Source: Pholis gunnellus
Taxonomy: Eukaryota > Chordata > Actinopteri > Perciformes > Pholidae
Length of the DNA stretch: 64,000 bases
Assembly: GCA_910591455.2 (NCBI GenBank)
Contig: OU342821.1
Span: 8,928,280-8,992,279 of the forward strand
Direction: 5' to 3'
The position numbers and the translations under genes are program-made. The notes under the pieces were generated by a model. The model worked only from the letters and a program-made list of their open reading frames with translations, was not told the DNA's origin and did not search any database. Below are positions 23,601 to 35,600 of the stretch, one piece after another. Positions within the stretch are counted from its first letter, which is position 1, and each line of letters begins with the position of its first letter.

Positions 23601-26600
23601 TTGCCTCAATCAAAACATTATGACTCACTTTCAATCCAAACGGCTGTCCCGGTCTCTTCAGAAGAACCTTTTGATCTTTGCCGGTGTTCTTGTCGGCCGA
23701 GCGGATGGTTCTTCTTTTCGTGTCAGACCAGAAGACTCTGTCATTGAAGACTGCCACGGAGAAAGGGCTCGGTGTTTCGGCTAACTGGAGGATCTAGTGA
23801 GAGAAGGGAAACCGCCATCAGCGTTCACCATGCTGAAACCACAAATGCTCAAACATCATTCAAATGTTTTGTTCATTTGGATGGTGGCGTTTACCTTGAC
23901 GTTGTCTCCGTCCAGAGAGGCCGAGCCGATGCAGCGCAGCTTCTCATCGGCCCAGTACACCCTGTTGTCCAGGGGGTCAAAGGCCAGACTGACCGGCCAG
24001 ATCAAGCCTTGGCTCACCACCACCTTCCTCTTAGAGCCGTCCATCCCAGACCGCCCGATCTGAGGGCTGCTGCCGATCTCAGACCAAAGCATCATCCTGA
24101 AAATGTACATCATGCATTGCATGCAAAGGTGAACGATGTGGGTTTAAAGTTGGGAACAACACTTTGTTTCTTCTTTCGTTAAAATGAGCACTTTACCCTT
24201 TGTATGGCAGCAGGACCAACGAGCTTGGCTGCTCCAGATCTTCACCCAGGACCACAGTGTAGTCCTGAGATCTCACTGTGGTATCACTGAGCTTCACAGC
24301 CAGAATCTGACCCACCAGTCCATCCACCCAGTACAGGTTCTTACCAACCCAGTCCACTGCGATGAAATCAGACTTCACTCCTATAACGAGATTTCAAGTT
24401 TCAATCTAAACTCTGCAAATTATTTAGCTGGGGGTCTTAAATCAAGCACATTCATTCCATTTCAATGAGTTAATCATTTTCTTCAAATATTGTCTATTAA
24501 GGGAACCATCCAGACCAACACGTCATTACAACACAACTGTATAGAGTTCCTGAGTCAGCCATACCTTTGATAAGTGTCCCTTTGCTGTTTGAGTTGGTCA
24601 TGTCGGCCCAGCGGATGCTCTGGTAGTCGGGGCTCAGCCAGTAAACTCTCTGTTGAGCCCAGAGATAATCCAGTGAGAAGACTGGCCGATTGGCAGAGGA
24701 CAGACGACGCAAGAAGCCGCTATGGACCCCCAGGATCAGGAGCTCCGACTGCACCGACGCCAGAAGCAAAGGCTCGTCTAGAGATGGAAACATGACCGGT
24801 GAGTTTTTGTGTCTTGCTCCTTTCCAGAGTGCGTAATAGAGGCCAATACAACAGCAGAAAAATTCAAGAGCAAAGATCATGTAAACAAACGTAAAGCATA
24901 TTCTATTTTTTGTCTAGTTTAGTAGACTTTCATCTGCATTTGGTTTCTCCATGGTATTCAGTTAGACTCATTTGCTACGGGTTTGTGAAGGTGCCATTGG
25001 GTTTAGTTCATTTTAATATGTACGATTGTAAACTTTCACCCTGAACTTGCTTGATATAGGTCGCACACGATAGTTTTGATGGCTTCATTATTTGGTAAAA
25101 GACAAGAACCACTTTCAACACTTTTTGAACATTCAAGAGTGCTCCTGCATCCAAAATTTGACAGTCAGCTGCTAGAAAAGCATTGCATTCACATAACATT
25201 AGAATGCAACTGGACTTTTCCTTGAACAAGCAGAGACGGCGTCGAGACACACTGCACCTTTGGACTTGCAGGTTTTGTTGTCAGGCTCCAGATAGAACCC
25301 AGGGAGACAATGACAGACGTAGGACCCACGGGTGTTCAGGCAGGTGTGTTTGCATAAGACATGTGGCACTGCATTGCACTCGTCGATGTCCACACAGGAG
25401 ACCGCACTGGACTGTAGTCTGAAACCTGCAGGACAGTAACATGTCTGCAAAGATGAAAAAAAAAAGGCGTTTTCATGAGCTTGGCATGCATTTCATATGA
25501 AAATAGAGTCAAAATGTTATGTGTCTAGATACAGTTCTCTAGCTCATAGCTGTGAATAAAAGAGTGACAACGCCAACTTGAATTTGTGCCAAGAGCAGCT
25601 TGCTTGCCATTCCATCTAAGCATATTGAGGTTAAGTTTGGGAAAAGGCCGTGCAAACACCCTCGAACAGAAGAACAAGCACATGCCACATCCGTTCTGCA
25701 CTGACCGGTCCGTTCGGGGTGCTGACACAGCGGTGGTCACACCGCGGGGCTGACTGACTGGAGCAGTTGCGTCGAGCACATCCCGCGCCCTCGTCTGAGC
25801 TGTCGGCACAGTTGGTGAAGCCGTTGCACACCAGGCGGGGGTCCACACACTCACCGCTGCCACACTGGTAAAGGTGAGAGGCGCAGTTTCTCCCGCTGCC
25901 TGTGAGAGCAGATGCACAGATTTGTTGTTTTTCAGAGTTTAACTTTCCTCTACAGTGAATAAGGTTCATTAGTATTAGATAGCCGATTTCCCCTTATTTT
26001 CCAACACTCAAACACAAAAAAAACAAAACATTATGCTCAGTGAAGCCCCATTGAGAAGGTAACAATACAGATTAAGGGCTCTTCAGTACCATAAAACACC
26101 ATTTTAGTTTTAAACTGAGGAAACCATCTAGGTTATGTATGGGGCATATCAGCTCGCGAATATTATTATCAAATAGGCCTGAATGCTGGGTGGCAAAACA
26201 AGTGTCTGAAGCAGAGAATAAACCAGACTTATTTAAGAGCCGTACACTGGTGCGTATTTGAGAGTAAACGTTGCTCACATTTGTCCTCGTCGACGCCGTT
26301 GTGGCAATCCTCCTTCCCGTCACACTTCCATGACAGAGGGATGCATTGACCGCTGTCGCCACACGGCCACTGGTATTCCCTGCACTTTGTTGGTGACGAC
26401 AAGCAGTTCTGTAAACAAATGATGAGACCAAGTTTCAACTACGGCTTCAAAACCTCACTCAAAACAAAAGCACTGCCTTCGTCCTCTCGAGTATGCGTTG
26501 CCACAATAAAACAAATTAAAAAAGCAGGGAAAATCTCCCTTAATTATTGCTTCTACTCATTAAGATGGTTTAATAACTGTAGTGCCTTACCTTCTCATCT

Positions 26601-29600
26601 GAGCCGTCTACGCAGTCATCTTCGCCGTCACAGAGCCACTCTCTCTGCAGGCACTCGTGGCTGTTCGGGCATCGGAGCGGTTTCGGGCAGCGTGGGGGTC
26701 TTGTGCAATGCGCCTCGTCGGAGCGGTCTCTGCAGTCAGCGTATCCATCACACCTCATGGCCTCTGACACGCACTGACCGCTACGACAGCGATACTGGTT
26801 AAGCGCACAGGACTCCAAAACTGGGGAGAAGAAAAAGAGAAATGTGGTAATCAGATGTTTGTAGACACGTTCTACAGCCATCTTGTAAATATTTTACACA
26901 AGACTGTAGGTTTCATCCAAGTTTCTGTATAAGGGCTTCACCTACCGCACTTTTCTTCATCGGACCCATCGGCGCAGTCTCTCTCGCCGTCACACAGGAA
27001 GGTCTCCGGTATACAGCGAGTGTTGTTGTCACAGCGCCGATGGCAGCCCTCGGTCAGAGTTGAACAGTTCATTTCATCGGATCCGTCTTGACAGTCGTTC
27101 TGGCCGTCACACACCTGCGCCGGAGCAATGCATCTATTCCCATGAGCACAACGGAACTCATCTAGGGAAGAAGAAAGGAATTAAATTTAACGCATTCCAT
27201 TTGAAAACTGAACACTTTAACTATCCAATTTGCATTTAGTGTTGTAAAGAACTTGGTGGTTTCCTGGTCCAATCTAGCAGTGGACTAAAATTAAACTAAA
27301 AATGTCATGAGAGACTCATAACTTCATCAACAGTAAATCCAAAGAAAAGGCCATTAGTTGTGCCAATGATGAGCACACAATCCTTTAACATAATGAGCTG
27401 ATTGCAACATTGCTTCCAGCTGCTTTTTTCCCCCACCAGCTCAATGCATGTAACAAACCTTTGCACTGAGCGGCACACTTCTCTTCGTCTGATCCATCCT
27501 GGCAGTCCATCTCCCCGTCACACACATGGCTGTACATCACACACTCAAGGCCATCTTTACATGGCGTAAAACCATTGCGGCACCTCAGTCGGGCTGATCT
27601 GGCACCGGGTGCATTGTTGGAGACTTGACAGAGAGAGACGAATAGCATTAAAAGGGTTATGAAGACACCCAGCTTGGCTTTTGAGAGCTGGGCAGTGAAG
27701 TCAGGGATTTTTGTCTTGATTAACAAATGATGTACGAGTAGCTATGTGGGAGCAATATAATTTTCTTGCAACGCATCTACACGTTATTGTCGCACTATAT
27801 TTTGCCTGTTGGCTTACTGGGAGCTGTAGGATCTGCCGGTTGACACTGCTTCTCATCCGAGTCGTCGTGACAGTGGGCACGACCGTCGCACACGTCCGTC
27901 TTGGGGATGCACATCCTCCGGTCGCTGCATAAGAAGTCATCTGGTGTGTAGGAAGGAAATGTGTCAATTTGAGGAGCAAAAAGAGTCAATATACCAGTGG
28001 AGGTTTTGCAAAAAAAGCACTAATCTAAAATCCTTTGGATCAAAGCCACCCCATGAGGGGTATATTCATAGTTAAACTAAAGTACTTCCACTCTTTCTCT
28101 GAAACTCTCCCACTGTGGAGTCCATATCCATAATTTGGCAGATGCAAAAAACATTTCTACCTTTGCCTCTTGGTCATCGCCGGACTCAGACTCACCTGGA
28201 TTTCTGCATTGGGCCATACAGTTATTTTCATCAAATCCATCAGGGCAGTCTCTTTGCCCATCACACAGCTGAGTTGGAGAGATACACAGTGGTGGTGAAC
28301 CTGGGCAGAGAACTGAAGGAGTGATGCAAGTTGATGTGGGAGTGAGAACAGGAGACTCTGTTGAATCAGCAGTAACAGCGTCTGGAAGGAGAGAAAACCC
28401 AAGTGTTCAACTGGAAAGTTGGCTAGCTAAATTTCAAGCATTTATTGATGAGAGTTCTGCAGCCTCATCGCCAATCGAGGACAATTTAAAAACTGGATCT
28501 GAACACTTACCGCAGCCCACCTCATCCGTGCCATCCAGGCAGTCTTTCTCTCCATCGCACAGGAATTTCTTCGGGATGCAGCGCTCGCCGTCGGCGCAGC
28601 GATGCTCGCAGCTCTTCGTTCCCTTCCAGCAGTCCAGTTCGTCGGACTGGTCTCTGCACTGCCACTTGCCATCACACACCTCAGTCTCGGGGATGCACAT
28701 CTTCCCGTGGGAGCACTGAAACTCCCCTGGGGTGGAGTACAAACAAAAAAAATGTGTGACTAATTGAATGACAAAGCATTACAGCTAATAAGTGCTTGTT
28801 TTCATTATATTGTGCTCCACTTTAATTTATTTTCGTAGCCTTATGTTGTTTCCTCAGTGTAGAGGGTACAGCAAAAATATGTACAAGTGTCAAAATAACA
28901 CTGCTTTTATGCCAGTTTGAAAATATATAAATAGTTCAACGGCATATATGAGATTGAATTAAAACTTAAAGTGAAACAACCTCGCTTGCAGGTTTTTGGG
29001 CATCCCTGTTCATCAGATCCATCCATACAGTCAGCTTCTCCGTCACATACGTGGCTGTACAAAACGCACTCTCTTCCGTCATCACATGGCTTTGAGCCCA
29101 AACGGCACTTCAGGACGTTTGCTCGAGCTGCAGGAGGAGCTGCCCTCGGACAGTCGACCTCGTCTGAGCCATCGTGACAGTGAGGGAGTCCGTCACAGAC
29201 GTGACTCTCAAAGACGCAGCTCCGCTGGTCCTTGCACAGAAAATCGGCTGAGGAGGAAGACTTAATAAATCAAGGATTACCCAAAAGTAATAAAATGCAA
29301 CCTTCCACTTTTTCATTGTTTGTTGAGATTACAGAACAACTGTCTCAGTGAGCCCATAATCTGACTACTTACTCATGAACGGGCATCTTTTCATACAGTT
29401 CTCATCAGATCCATCAGGACAGTCTCTCTTTCCATCACAAAGCTGTTTTGGGTTGATGCATAAAGAAGAACCTGGACACAGAACTGACGGGCTGATGCAG
29501 GCTGGCTTGGCGGGTGCAGGAGATTCATTCAAGGGGAGATTTTCTGCGGCATCTAAAAATATTAGAAATATGAAGAATTAGTAAGACAAGTGGAAAGTTT

Positions 29601-32600
29601 CATGCGAAAACATCGAGATTATGAAATGGTTATATTATCAGAAACCACGAAGTGGGTTTGTCTACAAAGTACTTTTACATTGATTATAAAGAGCAACCTT
29701 TGAATGAATGCTCACCACATCCTCGTTCATCTGATCCGTCCCGGCAGTCTCTCTTTCCATCACAAACGAGACTGAAGAGAACACATTCTGTCCCATCTCC
29801 ACACAGTCTGGAGCCCATGAGACACTTCAGGACGTCTGCCTGAGCTGCAGGAGAAGCTGCCCTCGGACAGTCGACCTCGTCTGAGCCATCGTGACAGTGA
29901 GGGAGTCCGTCACAGACGTGACTCTCAAAGACGCAGCTCCGCTGGTCCTTGCACAGAAAATCGGCTGAGGAGGAAGACATTTAACAAATCGATTACCTAA
30001 AAGCAACATTATAACCTTCCACTTTTTCATTGTTTGTTGAGATTACAGAACAACTGTCTCAGTGAGGCAATGATCTGACTACTTACTCATGAACGGGCAT
30101 CTTTTCATACAGCTCTCATCAGATCCATCAGGGCAGTGAGCTACTCCGTCACATACGTGGCTGTACAAAACGCACGCTCTTCCGTCATCACATGGCTTTG
30201 AGCCCAAATTGCACTTCAGGACGTTTGCTCGAGCTGCAGGAGAAGCTGCGCTCGGACAGGCGACCTCGTCTGAGCCATCGTGGCAGTGAGGGAGTCCGTC
30301 ACAGACGTGACTCTCAAAGACGCAGCTCCGCTGGTCCTTGCACAGAAAATCGGCTGAGGAGGAAGACATTTAATAAATCGAGGATTACCCAAAAGTAACA
30401 ATGTAACCTTCCACTTTTCCATTGTTGGTTGAGATTACAGAACAACTGTCTCAGTGAGCCCATAATCTGACTACTTACTCATGAACGGGCATCTTTTCAT
30501 ACAGTTCTCATCAGATCCATCAGGGCAGTCTCTCTTTCCATCACAAAGCTGTTTTGGGTTGATGCATAAAGAAGAACCGAGACACAGAACTGACGGGCTG
30601 ATGCAGGCTGGCTTGGCGGGTGCAGGAGATTCATTCAAGGGGAGATTTTCTGCGGCATCTAGAAATATTAAGAATTAGTTAGACAAGTGGAAAATTTAAT
30701 ATGAAATCATCAAGATATTATGAAATGGTTATATCATCAGAAACATCAAAGGGTGTTTCTCTACAAAGTACTTTTACATTGATTATAAAGAGCAACCTTT
30801 GAATTAATTCTCACCACATCCTCGTTCATCTGATCCGTCCCGGCAGTCTCTCTTTCCATCACAAACGAGACTGAAGAGAACACATTCTGTCCCATCTCCA
30901 CACAGTCTGGAGCCCATGAGACACTTCAGGACATCTGCCTGAGCTGCAGGAGAAGCTGCCCTCGGACAGTCGACCTCGTCTGAGCCATCGTGACAGTGAG
31001 GGAGTCCGTCACAAACGTGACTCTCAAAGACGCAGCTCCGCTGGTCCTTGCACAGAAAATCGGCTGAGGAGGAAGACATTTAACAAATCAAGGATTACCC
31101 AAAAGCAACATTATAATCTTCCACTTTTCCCCATTGTTGGTTGAGATTACAGAACAACTGTCTCAGTGAGGCAATGATCTGACTACTTACTCATGAACGG
31201 GCATCTTTTCATACAGCTCTCATCAGATCCATCAGGGCAGTGAGCTACTCCGTCACATACTTGGCTGTACAAAACGCACGCTCTTCCGTCATCACATGGC
31301 TTTGAGCCCAAACCGCACTTCAGGACGTTTGCTCGAGCTGCAGGAGGAGCTGCGCTCGGACAGTCGACCTCGTCTGAGCCATCGTGGCAGTGAGGGAGTC
31401 CGTCACAGACGTGACTCTCAAAGACGCAGCTCCGCTGGTCCTTGCACAGAAAATCGGCTGAGGAGGAAGACATTTAATAAATCAAGGATTACCCAAAAGT
31501 AACAAAATGTAACCTTCCACTTTTCCATTGTTGGTTGAGATTATCTGACTACTTACTCATGAACGGGCATCTTTTCATACAGTTCTCATCAGATCCATCA
31601 GGGCAGTCTCTCTTTCCATCACAAAGCTGTTTTGGGTTGATGCATAAAGAAGAACCGAGACACAGAACTGACGGGCTGATGCAGGCTGGCTTGGTGGGTG
31701 CAGGAGATTCATTCAAGGGGAGATTTTCTGCAAGAGTGGCAGTGTCTGCAGCATATACAATTATTAGAAATATTAAAATATATTCACAGAATTAAATAAA
31801 GGTTTCTTATCAAACAGATTGCATCAATATTTCTATAACTGCCATTTTTCCAATAAAAGGTTACATTTTGGGGAAACTCACCACATCCCTGTTCATCAGA
31901 TCCATCCATACAGTCAGCTTCTCCGTCACATACGTGGCTGTACAAAACACATTCTCTTCCGTCATCACATGGCTTTGAGCCCAAACGGCACTTCAGGACG
32001 TTTGCTCGAGCTGCAGGAGGAGCTGCGCTCGGACAGTCGTCCTCGTCTGAGCCATCGTGGCAGTGAGGGAGTCCGTCGCAAACCAGACTCCTTGAGACAC
32101 AGCTCCAACGGTCTTTGCAGCGGAAGTCAGCTGTGGAGGGTAAAAGAAGATTCAAAGAAATGAATGGAACCGTTTGGAGTTTGCTCTGTATACTGCAAAT
32201 TTACAGAATCCGTGTCATTAACACCGCCACTTCCATCATAAAACATTTGTTGGAAACTCAATTAAATAGATAACTGATTTAGTAACTTACTCTTTGAAGG
32301 GCATCTCTTTACACAGTTCTCATCAGATCCATCAGGACAGTCTTTCTTTCCATCACAAAGCTGTTTTGGGTTGATGCATAAAGAAGAACCTGGACACAGA
32401 ACTGACGGGCTGATGCAGGCTGGCTTGGCGGGTGCAGGAGATTTATTCAAGGGGAGATTTTCTGCGGCATCTAAAAATATTAAGAATTAGTTCGAGAAGT
32501 GGAAAGTTTCATATGAAAACATCAAGATATTATGAAATGGTTATATCATCATAAACAGCAAAGAGTGTTTCTCTACAAAGTACTTTTACATCAGTGGTGG

Positions 32601-35600
32601 GCCGTCAGGGCCTGCAAAGCCTTCTCTGCTGGCCTGAACAGAATCAATGTTATAGCCATTTTACAATTTAATAATTTCCCCATTGGCTTATTTTCTCATT
32701 GCACAGCTACTGTCTTCCTCAGTTGCTCTGCTTCCAGTGCAGCTTGTTTTAAGTAGAGCTTTTATCCAATCAGATTTCACCTCTGTGTCTCTATAAGAAA
32801 AGAGGCCCCAGGCCTGCAGACTCACAAGTGAATCCATGTGCAGTTTAAGTAAATGGGGACGATATTGTTGATTGTCCGTGTTCAACCAATCAGATCTTTA
32901 GTTTGACATGTTGGGCGTATTCTTTGACGTGCCAGAGCTGCTAGCTGGCCTACAACTATGTCAGCATTACGTGCAGCTCAGTTTGCAGGACCAGCTCTGC
33001 AGTGAGGTGCAGCGTGTGCTGCGATTGGTCAGTGGGCGAGCACGTGACTGTTGGAAAACGAAACTTAAAATAGCCATCAGAGGCTTAGTCGGAGTAGTAA
33101 GAGTTCAAATTGAAAGATAGGGAAGAAATTATGACATTTTGCTTGGTGTCGATTTTTATTTTTTTTAACCTAGCTTTGTATTTTTAGCACTCAATGACTG
33201 GAGGAGAAACGGATGTGTGAGTTGAGATTTAACCGTTGGCTTAAACTCTTTAACAAAGAAAGGAGCACGAGTTTGTCGTTAAGTGATCAGCATTTGGTAA
33301 GTCAACTGCGTTTGTTCTTTTACATTAATATCTGAATGGCCCGTGCCCTCGAGTGTGTAGCAGAATGCGTGTTGCTGGATTGATTTGTCATGCTCCGTTG
33401 TCATGTGTGACTGGTTCCTGGGAGTTTGTTGTCATTCTGTTAATTATATAGATTTGGACTATATGCATTGTCCGTTAATTACGAAGCATACCGTCATGCA
33501 CTGAGTTATTGTTTGTTAAGCTAGTTTAGCTTAGCCTCTCAGAAGTGCGGGGCATCGGCAGTCTTTTGTTTACTTTTTTTTAGTTCCAGGTTCAGAGGTC
33601 ACATAGCCCGGTGTCTCCTCCGTGAGCGCAGTCCACCAAAAACATATTTCCCACAATTTAAGCTTCTGTATTTTCCAAATGTACTAGAATTATTCAAACG
33701 TATTGTTCGGTTTGTAAGCCTCGTACCGAACGGTTAAATACGAATACATGTATTATTAAACTCCTAGAAACAAATAACCGTAGATGTGGCACCATCGTGA
33801 GGTTATTAGGTGGTGTTTCAGCTGCAAGATGACACTGAAGGCCCAGGTATAAAATCCACGGCCTGCCACTGTTTTATATTGATTATAAAGAGCAACCTTT
33901 GAATGAATGCTCACCACATCCTCGTTCATCTGATCCATCCCGGCAGTCTCTCTTTCCATCACAAACGAGACTGAAGAGGACACATTCTGTCCCATCTCCA
34001 CACAGTCTGGAGCCCATGAGACACTTCAGGACGTCTGCCTGAGCTGCACGAGGAGCTGCCCTCGGACAGTCGACCTCGTCTGAGCCATCGTGACAGTGAG
34101 GGAGTCCGTCACAGACGTGACTCTCAAAGACGCAGCTCCGCTGGTCCTTGCACAGAAAATCGGCTGAGGAGGAAGACATTTAATAAATCAAGGATTACCC
34201 AAAAGCAACATTATAATCTTCCACTTTTCCCCATTGTTGGTTGAGATTACAGAACAACTGTCTCAGTCAGCCCACAATCTGACTACTTACTCATGAACGG
34301 GCATCTTTTCATACAGTTCTCATCAGATCCATCAGGACAGTCTCTCTTTCCATCACAAAGCTGTTTTGGGTTGATGCATAAAGAAGAACCGAGACACAGA
34401 ACTGACGGGCTGATGCAGGCTGGCTTGGTGGGTGCAGGAGATTCATTCAAGGGGAGATTTTCTGCAAGAGTGGCAGTGGCAGTGTCTGCAGCATATACAA
34501 TTATTAGAAATATTAAAATATATTCACAGAATTAAATAAAGGTTTCTTATCAAACAGATTTCATCAATATTTCTATAACTGCCATTTTTCCAATAAAAGG
34601 TTACATTTTGGGGAAACTCACCACATCCCTGTTCATCAGATCCATCCATACAGTCAGCTTCTCCGTCACATACGTGGCTGTACAAAACACACTCTCTTCC
34701 GTCATCACATGGCTTTGAGCCCAAACGGCACTTCAGGACGTTTGCTCGAGCTGCAGGAGGAGCTGCGCTCGGACAGTCGTCCTCGTCTGAGCCATCGTGG
34801 CAGTGAGGGAGTCCGTCACAAACCAGACTCCTTGAGACACAGCTCCAACGGTCTTTGCAGCGGAAGTCAGCTGTGGAGGGTAAAAGAAGATTCAAAGACA
34901 TGAATGGAACAGTTTGGAGTTTGCACTGTATACTGCAAGTTTACAGAATACGTTTCATTAACACCGCCACTTCCATCATAAAACATTTGTTGGAAACTCA
35001 GTTAAATAGATAACTGATTTAGTAACTTACTCTTGGAAGGGCATCTCTTTACACAGTTCTCATCAGATCCATCAGGACAGTCTCTCTTTCCATCACAAAG
35101 CTGTTTTGGGTTGATGCATAAAGAAGAACCGAGACACAGAACTGACGGGCTGATGCAGGCTGGCTTGGCGGGTGCAGGAGATTCATTCAAGGGGAGATTT
35201 TCTGCGGCATCTAGAAATATTAAGAATTAGTTAGACAAGTGGAAAATTTAATATGAAATCATCAAGATATTATGAAATGGTTATATCATCAGAAACATCA
35301 AAGGGTGTTTCTCTACAAAGTACTTTTACATTGATTATAAAGAGCAACCTTTGAATTAATTCTCACCACATCCTCGTTCATCTGATCCGTCCCGGCAGTC
35401 TCTCTTTCCATCACAAACGAGACTGAAGAGAACACATTCTGTCCCATCTCCACACAGTCTGGAGCCCATGAGACACTTCAGGACATCTGCCTGAGCTGCA
35501 GGAGGAGCTGCCCTCGGACAGTCGACCTCGTCTGAGCCATCGTGACAGTGAGGGAGTCCGTCACAAACGTGACTCTCAAAGACGCAGCTCCGCTGGTCCT

